64,000 bases of DNA from Drosophila pseudoobscura. Taxonomy: Eukaryota; Arthropoda; Insecta; Diptera; Drosophilidae. Location: assembly GCF_009870125.1 (NCBI RefSeq), contig NC_046683.1:15075001-15139000 (forward strand). The letters run 5' to 3'. The position numbers were made by a program, and so were the translations under genes. Shown here one piece after another: positions 1 through 15,560 of this stretch (position 1 is the stretch's first letter; each line of letters begins with the position of its first letter). Below the pieces are notes generated by a model. It was given only the letters and a program-made list of their open reading frames with translations. It searched no databases and had not been told where the DNA came from.

Positions 1-392
1 GGTGGAAAATTGAAATACCCCTTTGGCTTATAATAGGTTAATTGTTCTCCGTCAAGGATTGGAAACCATATTGTCCTTTTGTTTTGTTCCGTCGAATATT
101 ATTAGTTAGATAGAACATTTAGCCATACCCACGTAGTTTTATACGATTATAAATCTATTTTCTATTTGACTGGCTTATTCTAAATACTTGCTTTATTGTA
201 TTTTGACTAAAACAAGGTTTAAACAAAATAGTTCAATAAAAAAAAAGTCGTAATGATGCTGGTACATGTTGTGTGTAAGCCGTAGTATAGGCCTATGTAC
301 ATATGTATGTACATATACCCCAATTTCGTTTATTTCATATGAAGATTTTTAATTATTTTTGACTATTCTTACTGCTTAGAGCTCGATTCTGT

Positions 393-1590
393 CTCGGTGC
401 GCGAGAATATCCGAGTCAGGGACATGCGCCGCCATGAAAAAAAAAATATGGGGAAAATCGTCTGCACCATCGGCACAGTTCCAGCCATCGCAGAGCAGGG
501 TGGCCGATATGCAAAGCTGTGTGAAGGTGGAGTAGAATATTGTTAGTTTAAGAATTTTGACAGATATTGTGTCTTTCCACTCACCTTCCTGATGGGACAC
601 TGAAAGTCTCCTGGCCGCTTACAGCAGTCGACCTCATCGTGGCCATTATCACAGTTGGTGGTGGCATCCCAGACCAGAGCCTTGTCAATGCACTCGACTG
701 GCAGCTGAACTGATCCACCGACATGTGGGACATCCCACTTCACATTTGGGCCTCACATTTGGGCTTCACAGCGCCAGGAGCCGGGTGTGCTGTCCTTGTT
801 CATGTCACTGCTCCCGCCACTGGGGCCGCCACTGGGGGCCCCAGACCGGATACGCAGCAGTTCTCCTTGTCCTCCAGCATCATCAGATGCTGGGGGCACG
901 AGCAGACGTCGCGCGCTCTGCGTGCCAATGGCTATGCAGATGAGAAAACACTTTGTGCTGCTGTGCAGACACGTGTGGTTATGTGATCGGTGATCTGTGG
1001 CAGACGCTACAGCTCCGCGGAACGACGCTCACTGTTGAAAGTGATCCGTTCCACTCCGGTCTTGTCGTCCAGCCAGTACACAAGTCCCTCCACGGCGGCA
1101 ATGTTGATCACCTGCGAGATGTGCATCGAAACAAGGGAGCAGGGGATTACACATGTGTCCAAAGGATATCCATATTCGTTGCTTACTTGTTCCTTTCATC
1201 GATTCGCTTGCCATGGGCATAGTAGATCATATCGGACTGTTGATCCAGGGCCAGCGCCGTGACTCCTTCCAGCTTGTAGACCAGCCGCTCATTGCCATCG
1301 ACTAAATGATTCCTGGATAATGGCCTGTAGGCTGTCTACATCTGTCCAGAAGAGCAGACACGCCTTCATTGTGTGCACGGCAGTGTTGCGAGGCTTCTAC
1401 GAGTTCGTCCAGAAAATTAAAAGGGGCAACGTTTTAGAATAGGAGAGAGAGCTTTACCTGGCCCGGATATTCTTGCCGGACATCGGCAGCGGCACATTTA
1501 GGTAGACAGTCGTAGCTGGGGGGATGCAGGGCACGCACTTGGCGAGGCCGACCTCTGTCCGGCTGTCCATCCCCTTTAAAGGATGCGCGC
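393..1590 (-). pseudogene. arrow/LRP6-like ectodomain pseudogene (YWTD propeller end plus LDL-A repeats)
   Basis: On the minus strand, scattered pieces match the end of the Wnt co-receptor arrow (LRP5/6) ectodomain. There is propeller-like text (GVTALALDQQSDMIYY, then VEGLVYWLDDKTGVERI), an EGF-like tail (VCSCPQHLMMLEDKENC), and LDL-receptor class A text ([20 protein letters not shown], then [13 protein letters not shown] and CISATLLCDGWNCADGADD). The frame is interrupted by several stops and shifts, a class A cysteine is replaced (WDA where CDG is expected), and a 13-base segment is doubled near 734-768. A GT-AG intron survives inside the LDL-A part (about 513-584), so this was a DNA-level copy and not a retrocopy. 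The functional arrow gene is on Muller C in D. melanogaster. No intracellular domain is visible. The pseudogene call is strong; the exact outer limits are uncertain. Confidence 0.75.
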
Positions 1591-1733
1591 CCCGGCGTTC
1601 AAACTAAATCAATTCCCAGTGCTTCTTCTTCACCTGTCAGAGATTTAATAACAAAAAAAAAAAAGAAGTGGGTCAGACCGGACCGCTTGCTTATTTCCTC
1701 ATAATGTGCTGTTAGCGCAAAATTGTTGCGGTA

Positions 1734-1744
1734 CGGTCACACTG
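1734..1744 (+). promoter_or_regulatory. Orphan core-promoter Motif 1
   Basis: CGGTCACACTG is a full match to the Drosophila Motif 1 consensus YGGTCACACTR, the site of M1BP at housekeeping promoters. No plus-strand gene follows it, so it may be a chance match or a relic promoter. Confidence 0.35.
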
Positions 1745-2127
1745 TTACTGTTAACGCAATGAAAACTTTTTACGCAATAAGGAAGATTTTAAACGTTGGA
1801 ACTTTTGTTGCTATGGTCAAAATAAGAAATTTTTATTGGGCAAAAGCGAAAGCAAAAATGAAGATATGATATGAAGGTAAAACGAAATTAATAAGGACCC
1901 TTGCTCAGATTTATATGTTATTGAAATATTCATGCATATGATTAGTGTCTTGTATATAAATCCCGATCCCGATACCTACTAATGGTCTCTGTAGGAAGAC
2001 ACTGCTGCACAATGTCGTTGAAATAGCTTTAAACAGAGACTGACACTAGTCAGCAATAATTAGAGTGGATTGCGGACATTTTCTCAATTATATAAAATCC
2101 TTTTTATAGGGTATGCAATGTTGCTTG

Positions 2128-2268
2128 CATGTTGCCGCAACATGGAACGCGATTTTTGTTTCGGCCTGAAATTTTTTGACGATTTCATTGGCCGAAAAAA
2201 TGTTGCTGCAGCAACATGTTTTGAAATGCTTTTTTGACGATTTTCATTGGCCGAGAGAAAAAATCGCG
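2128..2268. repeat. Foldback structure with two related palindromes
   Basis: The outer arms at 2148-2166 and 2249-2268 are near-perfect reverse complements (CGCGATTTTTGTTTCGGCC against GGCCGAGAGAAAAAATCGCG). Inside lies a perfect 18-base palindrome at 2200-2217 (ATGTTGCTGCAGCAACAT). Just outside is a 17-base palindrome at 2128-2144 with the same CATGTTGC/GCAACATG core. The words around GACGATTTCATTGGCCGA also occur twice. It is probably a fragment of a small foldback transposon; no protein is encoded. Confidence 0.55.
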
Positions 2269-3093
2269 TCGACCCGTTTGTAGTTTGGGTTTGGGGATAT
2301 TCACCCTAATTCGATATCCAAGTACAGTAATTTAAGTATATAATTTTAAAGTATGGACTGAGACTCATAGTTGTCAACCGGAGGTCCTTACCCGATTCAA
2401 GTTCGGCTATCGATACTATCGACTGGATACGAGAGGTGCGCGCCAAATAGAAATTGTTTGAAATTAAATGAATGAAAGGATTTAAATGCAATCTATTGAA
2501 ATAAATGATACACGTAAGTACGATTTGTGAGCGAAAATTAAAGAACCCAGCGTATGGAAGTTTCTATCCCCATTCTGAGCCTGTCCAGAACTGGAGGGAT
2601 TGGATTGGCTTGAAACCAGGGCTATCATGCACAACTATAGTTGAATCGGTATTTTTTGACAAAAAAGTTTAAAACAAAATCTTTGTTTGAAAGACAGATC
2701 CCATCAGCAGCAGTCGACTTTTTCCGAGGCATTAAAATGACTGTAGAGCAAAGCCTCCCTCAATGCATTAATCTAACTATAAAGCACGATAGCTTCAATC
2801 ATCCAGCAGCCCTCGATTCAAATTGAACAAATCGATAATCGATTCCAGAGCTGCAGCATCACCTCCAAAATGGGTCGATAGATTTTAATTTCCACCAACA
2901 GACAGGATCCTTGCTCCAAATTTCTCATTCCCCCACCCACTACATGTGATCATCAGAATCTTACTAGAACATGCAAATTTAATATTTTGAATTGGTGGAT
3001 ATTACAAATAGAGATTACATTTTATAGAGTTTCAAAGCCAATAAACATAAACTAAACGAATACAAGATCATAATGGTGTTAAGCTGAGAAAAT

Positions 3094-6509
<3,416 letters not shown>

Positions 6510-6674
6510 CTAATTTACGTTTGCAGCACAATGTATTTTAATAATAAATATATATAATGCGTATTCTTTTTTAATTTAATAATCTTGCACTTTTTGGATA
6601 ACAAAAACTTGCTCAGGCTTGTGTACTCGACAAAATTTTCACAGCTATTTAGACCAGCTCAGGCGAGTCAGTCC

Positions 6675-6682
6675 TATTTATA
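6675..6682 (-). promoter_or_regulatory. TATA box of the polyubiquitin gene
   Basis: The minus strand reads TATAAATA in a GC-rich context, about 165 bases upstream of the leader-intron donor. This predicts a start site near 6645-6650. A GAGA-like tract (GAGAGTGAGTGAG) lies some 40 bases further upstream, in keeping with a strong, stress-responsive promoter. Confidence 0.7.
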
Positions 6683-6689
6683 CAGGCGA

Positions 6690-7465
6690 GCAAAGGCGAC
6701 CCGAGTCGTGCTAGCTCACTCACTCTCAGGCAATTTATGATTTTTCTTATACGTTGTTTGGCTCTGCTGGGTCTTTGTGGTGCACGGAAATATGATCAAA
6801 AATTAATTTTTTTCTAAACTCCTGTGTGGGATGAAGGCCAATTGAATTGTCTTGTTAAAAGTCTCGTATTAGCCATTTAAAATAAAATGCGTTGTGCGTC
6901 AGTGCAGTCTAGTTGTCTCGCTCACACAGCTAATCGGACCACTTACAACACTGCCCCAAGAATGAATGTGTGTGTGAAAAATATGTATGCATTTGTATAT
7001 TTTTGGTGTATGTATGTAATTATTATTTCTATATTTCCTTGTGTTAGCAGATTTGTATGTATGTGCATACATCTGATGACGTCTCTTTGTTTGGCGAGTT
7101 AAATGACCTTTGTTTCTTTTTACGCCGCATGGGAGATTTTGGTCTTCGCTTTGGTTAACAGTCCCAGAGATAGACCCACACATACACACGTACTTGTAAA
7201 TATGTTTACATAAGTAGTGGCAGACGGCCAATTCCCCCAATCAATCAATAATGCGCCTGTGTCTGTGTGTGACTAACTGCATCTGGAAGGTTCCAAGTAA
7301 CCTGCTTCCAGGCTGATGAAACCGCATGCAACACAATCGTCAGCAGCCCCCTTAACAGCCATTAATGTATACAAATTTCGCTTCTTTTATTCGGGTTTCT
7401 TTTGTGGTAAATGCAATCTAGAGCCTTCCGTTAGGCCGCGCTATTTTCACAGATGATCGATCCAT
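6690..7465. other. Intergenic region between polyubiquitin promoter and Top3beta 3' end
   Basis: No gene is visible. It contains the upstream promoter DNA of the polyubiquitin gene, TATG/TG-rich tracts around 6960-7070 and 7185-7270, and the Top3beta 3'UTR next to 7465. Confidence 0.5.
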
Positions 7466-10387
7466 TTAAACGAAATACGCCGCCAGTTGGGCCATCTTGT
7501 CCTTGGGCGGTCCACGTCCACGTCCGCCGCGCCCACCACCCCCACCTCTGCCGCCAGCAGCCGCTTCCCCGCCAGCAGCAACAGCCCCAGCTGCACCAGC
7601 GGCACCGCCGCGTCCACCCTTGCCGCCACGCGGTCCACCGCTGCGCACGGGCCTCGAGGCCACAGCCCGATGCTTCTCCACCAGATGTGAAAAGTCGCTG
7701 GAACAGAAGACGCAACCGATCTTCTCCTCGGTGCCATCCTTAAACTTTGACTTGTCCGATTTGTACACGACATTCACCTGCTGGGCGCCGCACTCCGAGC
7801 ACTTGGCCTCTGCAAGAGAAAAGATAGATGTCAGGATCGGGATACCGAAGCTGCTGCTGGTACTGGCACTGTAAACCCACCTTCCACTGTGATCTTTGTG
7901 GCCCCCTTGAAGCAGTTGATGATCACGTCGCAGCGATTGCAGCCCAACTTCCAGGTGGGTGCCAGGGTGCTGTCCAGTACAAGGATGCCGGTGGGGCATT
8001 CCACGCACCCTGAAATGCCCAGCGTGTTGAGGGAGTGGGGACAGGTGGCATGGGTGCAGGTGTTGCACCCACCCAGAGATGGCATATCGCTAAACGGCGG
8101 ATGGTTGTAGCAGTAGGGGCAGAAGGGGAACGACTTCCCCTTGACACCCGTCGAGAAGGCCAGCAGCTCGAAATCGTCCAGCGGGCACTTGAACTCGCGA
8201 TACACCTTCACATTGCCATTGGGCAGGGAGTAGGTCTCATCGCAGTGCGAGCAGTGCAGGCGAGCGGGTTTCGTCTGTTGGGAGGGACAAAAGCAGAAAG
8301 GGCAAGATTAAATCTTTTTCAGAATCCACAGGCAGGAGCCCCTGCAGCAACCCACCTGAATGTACTTCATGTAGCGACGACACTTGCCGCAGCGTGAATG
8401 TGCCTTCCCCGACTCGGCCAGCGGCGAGAAGGACACCTCAAAAAGGGCATCCATGCTGGCTATATTCTTTACATAATACATAAACTTGAGCTTGAATATG
8501 GTGATGGCATGCTGCAGGACATCCTGAAAGTCGGCCGAACCCTTGGCAATCAGCGTCAGCATGCGCTCCACCTCCGAGCGCATTGTGGGCAGCACCAGCT
8601 CCGGATCGATCTTCGTATAGCCATGGACCAGCACAATCCCCAGCGTGGTCGGTATCAGCTTGCGTCCGTTCTCGATTCGCACGTAATTGCGCTGGCAAAT
8701 ATTGTTAATGTGCACCGGTATGGAGGCGTCCGTACCGATCCCGTGCTGCTCCATGAGGGTGATAAGCTCTGCCTCGGTTAGATAATCGGGCGGACCCGTT
8801 TGACTCTCCGCCAGCCGGACATCGTTGATGGCCACCTGGGTGCCCTGGACGAAGGGCGGCATTGGCTCGTCGCGTCCAAAGGCCAGCCAGGTCATCACCT
8901 TGGTGTAGCCCTGATCGAGCAGAACATTGGCGGTGCACGAGAACGTCTCCATGCCCACCTTTAGCTTGGCCGTGGTCGTCCGGTACTTCAGGTCCCGTGA
9001 CAAGGTGCCCATGAAATGACGACAAATGAACTCGTAGACACGCCAGGTGTCGCGATCAAAGTCGCTGCGGTTGGCCAGCTTCATGGGCGTGATCGGTGGA
9101 TGGTCGCCGGCATCTTTGCCCTTGCGCGGCGCCTGTATGTCGCCCAGAATCGAGCGAGCCTCGTCCCCAAAGTCACCAGATGGCTGCAGCACGCGCAGCA
9201 CGGCGGGCAAATCAAAGTTCTCCGGATACTGGTTGGTCTCCGTGCGCGGATAGCTGACATAGCCCTGGGTATACAGACGTTCGGCTATTTGCATCGCCTG
9301 GAAGGGCCCAATGCCCAGGCCCGAGCTGCAGATCCGCATCAGTTCGACGGTATTGAGGGCTAGCGGCTTGCTCTTGAACGCCTCCTTGCTGCTGACGCTC
9401 TCCACGCTGGCAAAGTAGGAGAAAGTTATGAATGGATTGGTTTTCAGGGATAGCTGATGGCTTCCTTACGTGGCCTCCTTATGCTCCTTGACGCGATTAA
9501 GCAGCATGATGGCAATGTCCTTCTTGAACACACGTCCACGACCCCACTCCAGCGTGAATTCGGGCTGGCCGGCAAGCATCTGCAAGTACCAGAAGCTCTC
9601 CGGCTTAAAGGTCTGTATATCGTCGTGCCGCTTCACACAGAAGCCCAGGGTGGGCGTCTGACAGGGGCCGTACGAGATGAGTGAGGAGTCCAGGTCGCCA
9701 TAGCGATCCTGGAAGAACTTCGTTTGGAACCGAGTAAAGGCACAACCGATGCGCAGATCCAGCTCCTGGCGGGCGTCCACAGACTTGGCCTCGTTCTCGT
9801 TGGGATGGCCCAGCGTCTCCATGGCCCCCTTGATATCCTTGTCGGTGATGGCCGAAAAGTGAGCCCGATATGTCACCTGCTTGCTATACACGTTGCTAAT
9901 GACGCCCTGGACAGCGTCCATCACTTCAAAGCAAATGTTCTCGCCCTCCTTGTCGCAATCGAGCCAGAGGACCAGATAATCGCAGCCGCGTGCCTCGTGC
10001 GCCAGAAACGTGCGCATATGCTGCTTGGGGCTGGTCTCTTTCTTCTCGGTGGGACAGCCGAAGAGCTGCACAGGGTCCACCTTGTCCCAGGAGTTGTATT
10101 TGCTAATGAAATCCAATGACATCACATGGCCGCATACCGACGTCATCCGAAAGTGGACGGTGCCCTCGTTGCGGAAGGTGCCGGTCCACTCGTGGGTGGA
10201 GCAGCCATTGCCAGTGCCTAGAAAATACACCAAAAACGTTATAAGCATTAGCCGGGTGCGGCCACAGGGAGTGGCGGACAACTTTCGCTTACGAACCTCT
10301 TTTCACCGTACAGCGTCCGTTGGAGAGGATTGTGGCTAGGGAGGCGGCCAGCGAGGGCTTCTCCGCAACCATCAGCACATTCTTCAT
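7466..10387 (-). CDS. Top3beta: DNA/RNA topoisomerase 3-beta
   Basis: Type IA topoisomerase that passes single strands of DNA and RNA; in animals it works with TDRD3 on mRNPs and R-loops. Five exons join in frame: 10387-10297, 10217-9470, 9406-8356, 8274-7881 and 7809-7466, giving 875 residues, which I recall as the D. melanogaster length. The N-terminus MKNVLMVAEKPSLA begins the TOPRIM fold, whose acidic motif is DCDKEGEN. SYGPCQTPTLGFC and the active-site box YVSYPRTETNQY follow; the catalytic tyrosine is about residue 332. The C-terminal third carries several C4 zinc modules and ends in a glycine/arginine-rich RGG tail (RGGRGRGPP), the RNA-binding feature that separates the beta from the alpha type. 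Repeat copy A lies just upstream of its 5' end. Confidence 0.96.
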
Positions 10388-10694
10388 GGCCTAAATATAA
10401 TTGATGACTTTTTCGTGAGCTGCGAAGATTCCTCTATTTCCTTCTCTGTCTCGCGCATGGGATGAAGCTGGTTGAGCAGCCGTTTGCCGGTTTTTGACCA
10501 AGAGCGGAGTTGAGCGCGGTTTCTTCAGGAACGCCCACGCATGAGCTTTGTTTATGATCAATATAGCCGTTTTACTATATAATTTGTCACATATGCATAT
10601 ATATCTCTGGATTGGATGGGCATTTGGAGCAGACCAGAGCAGGGAATTATGTGCAACAAAAAACAGCACGCTGCGTAAACGAACCCGAGAACGA

Positions 10695-11160
10695 GACACT
10701 TTGGTCAAAAAAACGAGCGGCCGGAACAGTTATTTTTCCTTTTTTTTTTGCTTGACACAAAAAAAAAAGAAGAATCAAACAGAAACGTCGAATCAAAGCG
10801 TTTTATTCTAAAAATTTGACATTTGTGTTTTTTTTTTCTTTACGGAGAAAAAACTCTACACGGTACACGACTCCTACACATTTGCTACATAATGGAAGGA
10901 AAAATAGGGTGTGGACAAGAGGCAACACGGCCCAGAAAATACAAGGTGATATCTACCCCATTTGCTTAATATACCTTGAAAACGAAATCGGTGAGGGGGT
11001 TCATGCGAACTTTGCAATTTGCCTTGGTTGTTTTTGCCTGTTGTCCATACCCCTTTTTACAGCCCATTCAAAATTAGGACACATTTTTTCGTCCCATGAA
11101 TTAGCACTTATCGGACCTATCGATAAGATATACCAAGAAATGACTCCAGAAATATAGCAA
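10695..11160 (+). repeat. Dispersed repeat copy A
   Basis: This stretch is clearly related to copy B (about 41120-41690, opposite orientation) and, over its middle and end, to copy C (48830-49085). Shared words include AAAACGAGCGG, GCGTTTTATTCTAAAAATTT, GGTGTGGACAAGA, AATATACCTTGAA, TTTTTTCGTC and GCACTTATC. No coding capacity is evident. It sits directly upstream of Top3beta, at the edge of a block of genes that I place elsewhere on the X chromosome. Confidence 0.7.
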
Positions 11161-11779
11161 TAAAAAAGACCTTAGCCCACTTAACTCCTTTATATTTAAA
11201 CAGGCGACAACTGGAGCTAAGCCACGAAAAACAAAACCGTTGGTAAATTCTTCATCTTTTCTATTTCCTTACAACAAAAGCAACCAAGATATGTTTCATC
11301 GTTTTAATATTTTTGTGGAACTATTTGAATACCCTGGTCGACTATGGGATAATCGTTCTCTGCCATGGTCAGATATCATATTCCATCATTCCGAAAATTG
11401 TAAGTCAGTTATATAATCATAAATTTAAAATAAAAAAATTAAATAAACTAAATCTATAGAATTTCAAAAATCGATAGGTCGATTAATGGAATCATTTTTT
11501 CTCACTGTGGCGCCATCTGTTCTCACTCTTTTTCAGCTATCTGGCCCGAGATGACAACGGTTATGAGGTTGGGGTCTGGCAGCTCTACATGGCGCATTGC
11601 TTTTGAATTTGAATCTGTGTTTGCCATTTGCAATGAAATTTGTCAATTGTTGCAATTTTTCGAATTCCATTGTCTTGCGTGAGGTGTTTCTTTATTTATA
11701 GAGTTGATAAAGATATTCAATGCCGGCGCATTTGAAATAATCAACCGGTTTTGCTCTTTCACACTGCCTTAAAGGTTAA
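11161..11779. other. Non-coding stretch at a probable synteny junction
   Basis: AT-rich, with short DRE-like words (ATCGATAGGTCG near 11470) and no convincing gene. Confidence 0.4.
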
Positions 11780-12238
11780 TTACACCACAAACTGTAAATA
11801 AAAGCCACACCTGCGCACTGTGGAATGAAATGGGAAATCTGAGCCTGATTCAAATGGGTGCAGCGATCTATTTAAAAGAATAATATCGGAATGAGCATTC
11901 AGAGTAGATTCCATTTCCAAGTGTGACCTATGTAGACTCAAAAATTCAAGGATCCACCCCACTAATTTCTGCAAAACACAATAATTCACGTTGAAGCCAA
12001 GTCCCACTGTGCCTGTGGGCTCATTTGCATACAAAAGAGCAAGAGTAGAGTTGACAAACCGCTGGATCAGGGCAATAGAGGCAACGTCTTCGTTATTCTG
12101 GGAAAGGCTTAAGCCATTCAGAGCGAAGTCCGTGATCTGATGTGGGTCAGCCCCAAATCTGATCCCTGGCGATCCGGACAATTGAAAGACATTTTCCTGG
12201 TTGATTTTGTTCTGTTTGGTTTCATTGATATTTGCCAA
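11780..12238 (-). pseudogene. Unrecognised open frame without a start codon (gene remnant or exon)
   Basis: About 150 codons stay open on the minus strand and read like real protein, for example GIRFGADPHQITDFALNGLS, IALIQRFVNSTLALLYANEP and LVGWILEFLSLHRSHLEMES, with a stop at 11780-11782. The frame does not begin with ATG: the first possible codon is TTG, and the first in-frame ATG is deep inside. A minus-strand AATAAA (12243-12248) lies just upstream. No splice acceptor or upstream exon could be confidently joined. I do not recognise the family. It lies close to repeat copy A and may be a piece of a gene broken by rearrangement, or a chance frame. Confidence 0.3.
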
Positions 12239-12242
12239 AAAG

Positions 12243-12248
12243 CTTTAT
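12243..12248 (-). terminator. Candidate poly(A) signal
   Basis: AATAAA on the minus strand. It is the best placed signal for a long mthl1 3'UTR coming from 17.9 kb, but no transcript evidence is available. Confidence 0.3.
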
Positions 12249-15200
12249 TGTACGATAAGTATAAATAGTTTAGTTTAGTTGTTGTTTTTAGTCAATGACA
12301 ATTGCAAACATCATTTGGATGTTTGCGTATATAGTGTATACATGCATATATGTATTTATGTAATATATTTGCTTGTGTAGAGTATACGTTGATATATCTA
12401 TCCCTATTTAGCTGCACATGAATGCCAAGTTCTGGCGAGTTTTTCAGTTTCAGTTTCGGTTTCATTTAATTGCCATTTCAGACAATTTCGTTCCGCATGT
12501 TTATCTATAAAAATGTTCTCTCTGTGGGCCATAAATTAATAGAATACAACAAGGGAAGAGCCCAGTCGCAGTGGCAGTCGCACGCCTCCAAAAGCGAATT
12601 ATTGATATATTCCTTATGAATGCCATACATTATATGATAATTATCGTTAAAATACTCTTCTTTCTTTCTCTCTGCGGGGGAAACAATTTTAAATATTTTG
12701 CCATGGAGCGCGTTCGCGTTTTGGGGAGGAATCTCATTACGTGCATGCAGACTTGTATTGTATGTGTTTTTTTTTTAGTTCATAAAATTGTATCGTAAAG
12801 ACTTAGCATCGATCTACAGGCTAGAACTTAGCAATTAGACATTCGTTGTTGGGTTACACGTTGCAGGGATTCGAGTTAAATGGATATATGTAGAGATATA
12901 TCAGGGCAAATAAAAAAAAAAAAATGATTTTAGGATCTTAGGCTAGTCAATATATGGGTTACACTTATATACAATAGTCGTTAGTATCAAAAATATGCTC
13001 TAGATATAAAGTATTCGCTGCCTTTATCAGTTCAGTCATTGGATATCATCATAATTTCAAGTTCAATTCGTTGCTTTGATCCAAAATACTTAAATACATT
13101 TAAAATAAGACATATTTTCTCGTTTAGTATATACAATTAAACATATAAACAATTGAATTTTACAAATATGTGTACAATACAAATGGATATATCGCTATGT
13201 GGGGGAAAATTAACTTTTGGCCTGAACACTTTGGAAGTTCTCTCTTACATAATACATGCCCGCTTACGCTATTCGATAGTATTCGATAATTACGCACGTT
13301 AGACGCGGCAACTAAATATTGTATGCACAAGTTCAGAAATAAATTACAATTAAATAATGGACAAAAAAATAAAATTAAATACAAAAACAATAAGAAATAA
13401 TAATTGTACTGCTTTTAGTTTCTGTGTGTTTCAGGGATTAAAACATAAAAATACAAGAGGGGAGGGAGGGGTGAATACATTCTGAATTGGGCGCCTCAAA
13501 AGGATATAAATCGATATCGATAGTAGGCCGACTAAAAACACTAACGGAACAATGCGATTATAGAGTGTGTGCGCGTGTGTGAGTGCGTGTATGATGGATG
13601 GGCTGATCATTGTTTAATTGAACGCGCTTTCCTTTTTGGCATCTGCTGCGCCCACATTTTTTTTCAACCTTTTAACCTTGATCGATCAGTATCGTTGAAC
13701 TTTTGATGATAAATTTGATTGTGCGCGCGCGCACGCACTTGTGTGTGTGTCTTTGTACAGAAAAAAAAAAAATATTAAGAAAACAATTAGACATACACAC
13801 ATGCACTTATTTGTTTGTTTACGCCTGCGCGAGTAAATAAATTCCCGTTTGTTTAGTTTACAAAAAACAAACGAACTCCAACAAAACAAAAAAGAAATGT
13901 TTAATTTAAAACAGATTGCTGCCCCACACATAAAAATAGTGCCAGAATCCACTTGGACGATTGTTAAAGAATGCAAGAATCAAATTATTGAGCAATGCTG
14001 AATGACACACACACACACATACACTAATCTAATACAAAGACTGTGGTCTGACAGAGAGAGAGAGAGTGAGAGCAAGAGAGGAAGCGGGTACGTGTGACGC
14101 AGCACGTCTAAATCAAATGCCAGCAGCTTTTTTTTGGTGCAATCTTCTCAATGGGAATCAAAATGGAAATCCAAATTCAAACCAGAGCCCAGCATCCAGA
14201 ATCGACTAATTTAAATGTTAAACAATCTACATGTATGCATGTATTTATATGGACGTATGAATGTGTGTGTGTGTGTTTGTTTGTTCTATCTGCTGGCGGC
14301 TGCTGGTTTTCTCACACTTGAGATTTTTGTGAGGCTAGAAAAGCCCCAGCAGAATATCACGAGAGTACAACAAAAATGCCTCAACAATAAATTCCTTGTG
14401 GTTGTGCGCTGCATTCAGCAGCAGAAGCAGCGGCGTCAGCGACAGCGGCAGCTGTCCAAGTTCTATTGGAGATCTCCGTGGAAAGAGTAGAAGGAGAAGC
14501 AAAACCCCCGTCATTAACAATAGCTCTGCTTTGTCTATTGTGCATTCCTGTTTGCGGCATTTGTACATATGTAGTTTTGCGTTTTGCAACACTTACCCAT
14601 GTCTGGGCTCAATTCAATTAAAACGTGTTAATCTGACCCTGTCCTGCCCTGTTATCCCCCATCTAACCTACCGTTATGCTGTGCTCAAGTTACATACATT
14701 TATATACACATACTCATGTATATGAATAAAATACTCTTACATTTCTTTTGTGTTTAGCTCAAATTGAAGTTGAATACTGAATTACTGTCGGCCATTGGCC
14801 GCTACCGCTACCGCTGCCCCTGCTTCTGCTTCTGCTGCCGCCTGTTGGCTGATTTCAAAATCACGCGCAAGACGGTCACACACATACACTCACTTTTACA
14901 CACACTCTCAAACACATAGACAATTAGCTGGGCCGGTCAATGCGCGTGCTTGAATGTTGGTTACGCTGTTGCTGCTGCTGCTGCTGCCGTTGCTGCTATT
15001 GCGCAAGTGTGCCTCGGATACGATACTACGGTTCCCCAGCTCCATTGCCATTATTTTCGTTGGACTCGGGATGGGATCGAAAGGGGGAGGGGGTTTACTT
15101 TCGCATTGTCGCTCGTCTCGTCTCCAGTTGTCTGCAAGAGAAATATGAAATAAAGAAAAAAGGGCAAAAATAAATAAAAATACAATTGCAAGTATGCATG

Positions 15201-15533
15201 TGTGTCTATATGTGCACATATACAGTAATGCGCCGCCTGTTTCCTTCTCACTCTGACGGAATCAGATGACTGCGACGGCGACGTTGGAGCCGCAAATTAA
15301 AAAAATAATGCCTTTGCGTAAAATGTAAATGGGCCACATTGTAATTATAACTTGAAAAAAAAACCAACAAAAAAAAAACTGCAGAACGTTCAAATTAAAA
15401 ATTGCCGCTAAACTCAATTAACGGGAGGCATATACTATATACGTATGTGTGTGTGTATGGGTGCATATGCATTTTTATGAAATTTTTGATAATTTGTAAG
15501 AATTGAAACAGGAAAGAATTCATTAGGCACAAA

Positions 15534-15560
15534 CACACACACACACACACGCACACAGCA
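15534..15560. repeat. CA microsatellite
   Basis: Near-perfect (CA)n run, one of several in this non-coding region. Confidence 0.85.

Larger units (their letters stand above)
1591..3090. other. Non-coding stretch with foldback structure
   Basis: I see no credible gene here. The stretch holds an isolated perfect promoter Motif 1 (1734-1744), a foldback structure (2128-2268), and towards 3000-3090 the AT-rich 3' end of the polyubiquitin transcription unit. A minus-strand AATAAA (plus TTTATT) is not obvious close to the stop codon. Confidence 0.5.

Noticed and set aside
10816-11157. Open frame of 113 codons in repeat copy A
   Set aside because: A similar short frame appears in copy B but the two do not keep one reading frame over their length; it reflects repeat identity, not a conserved protein.
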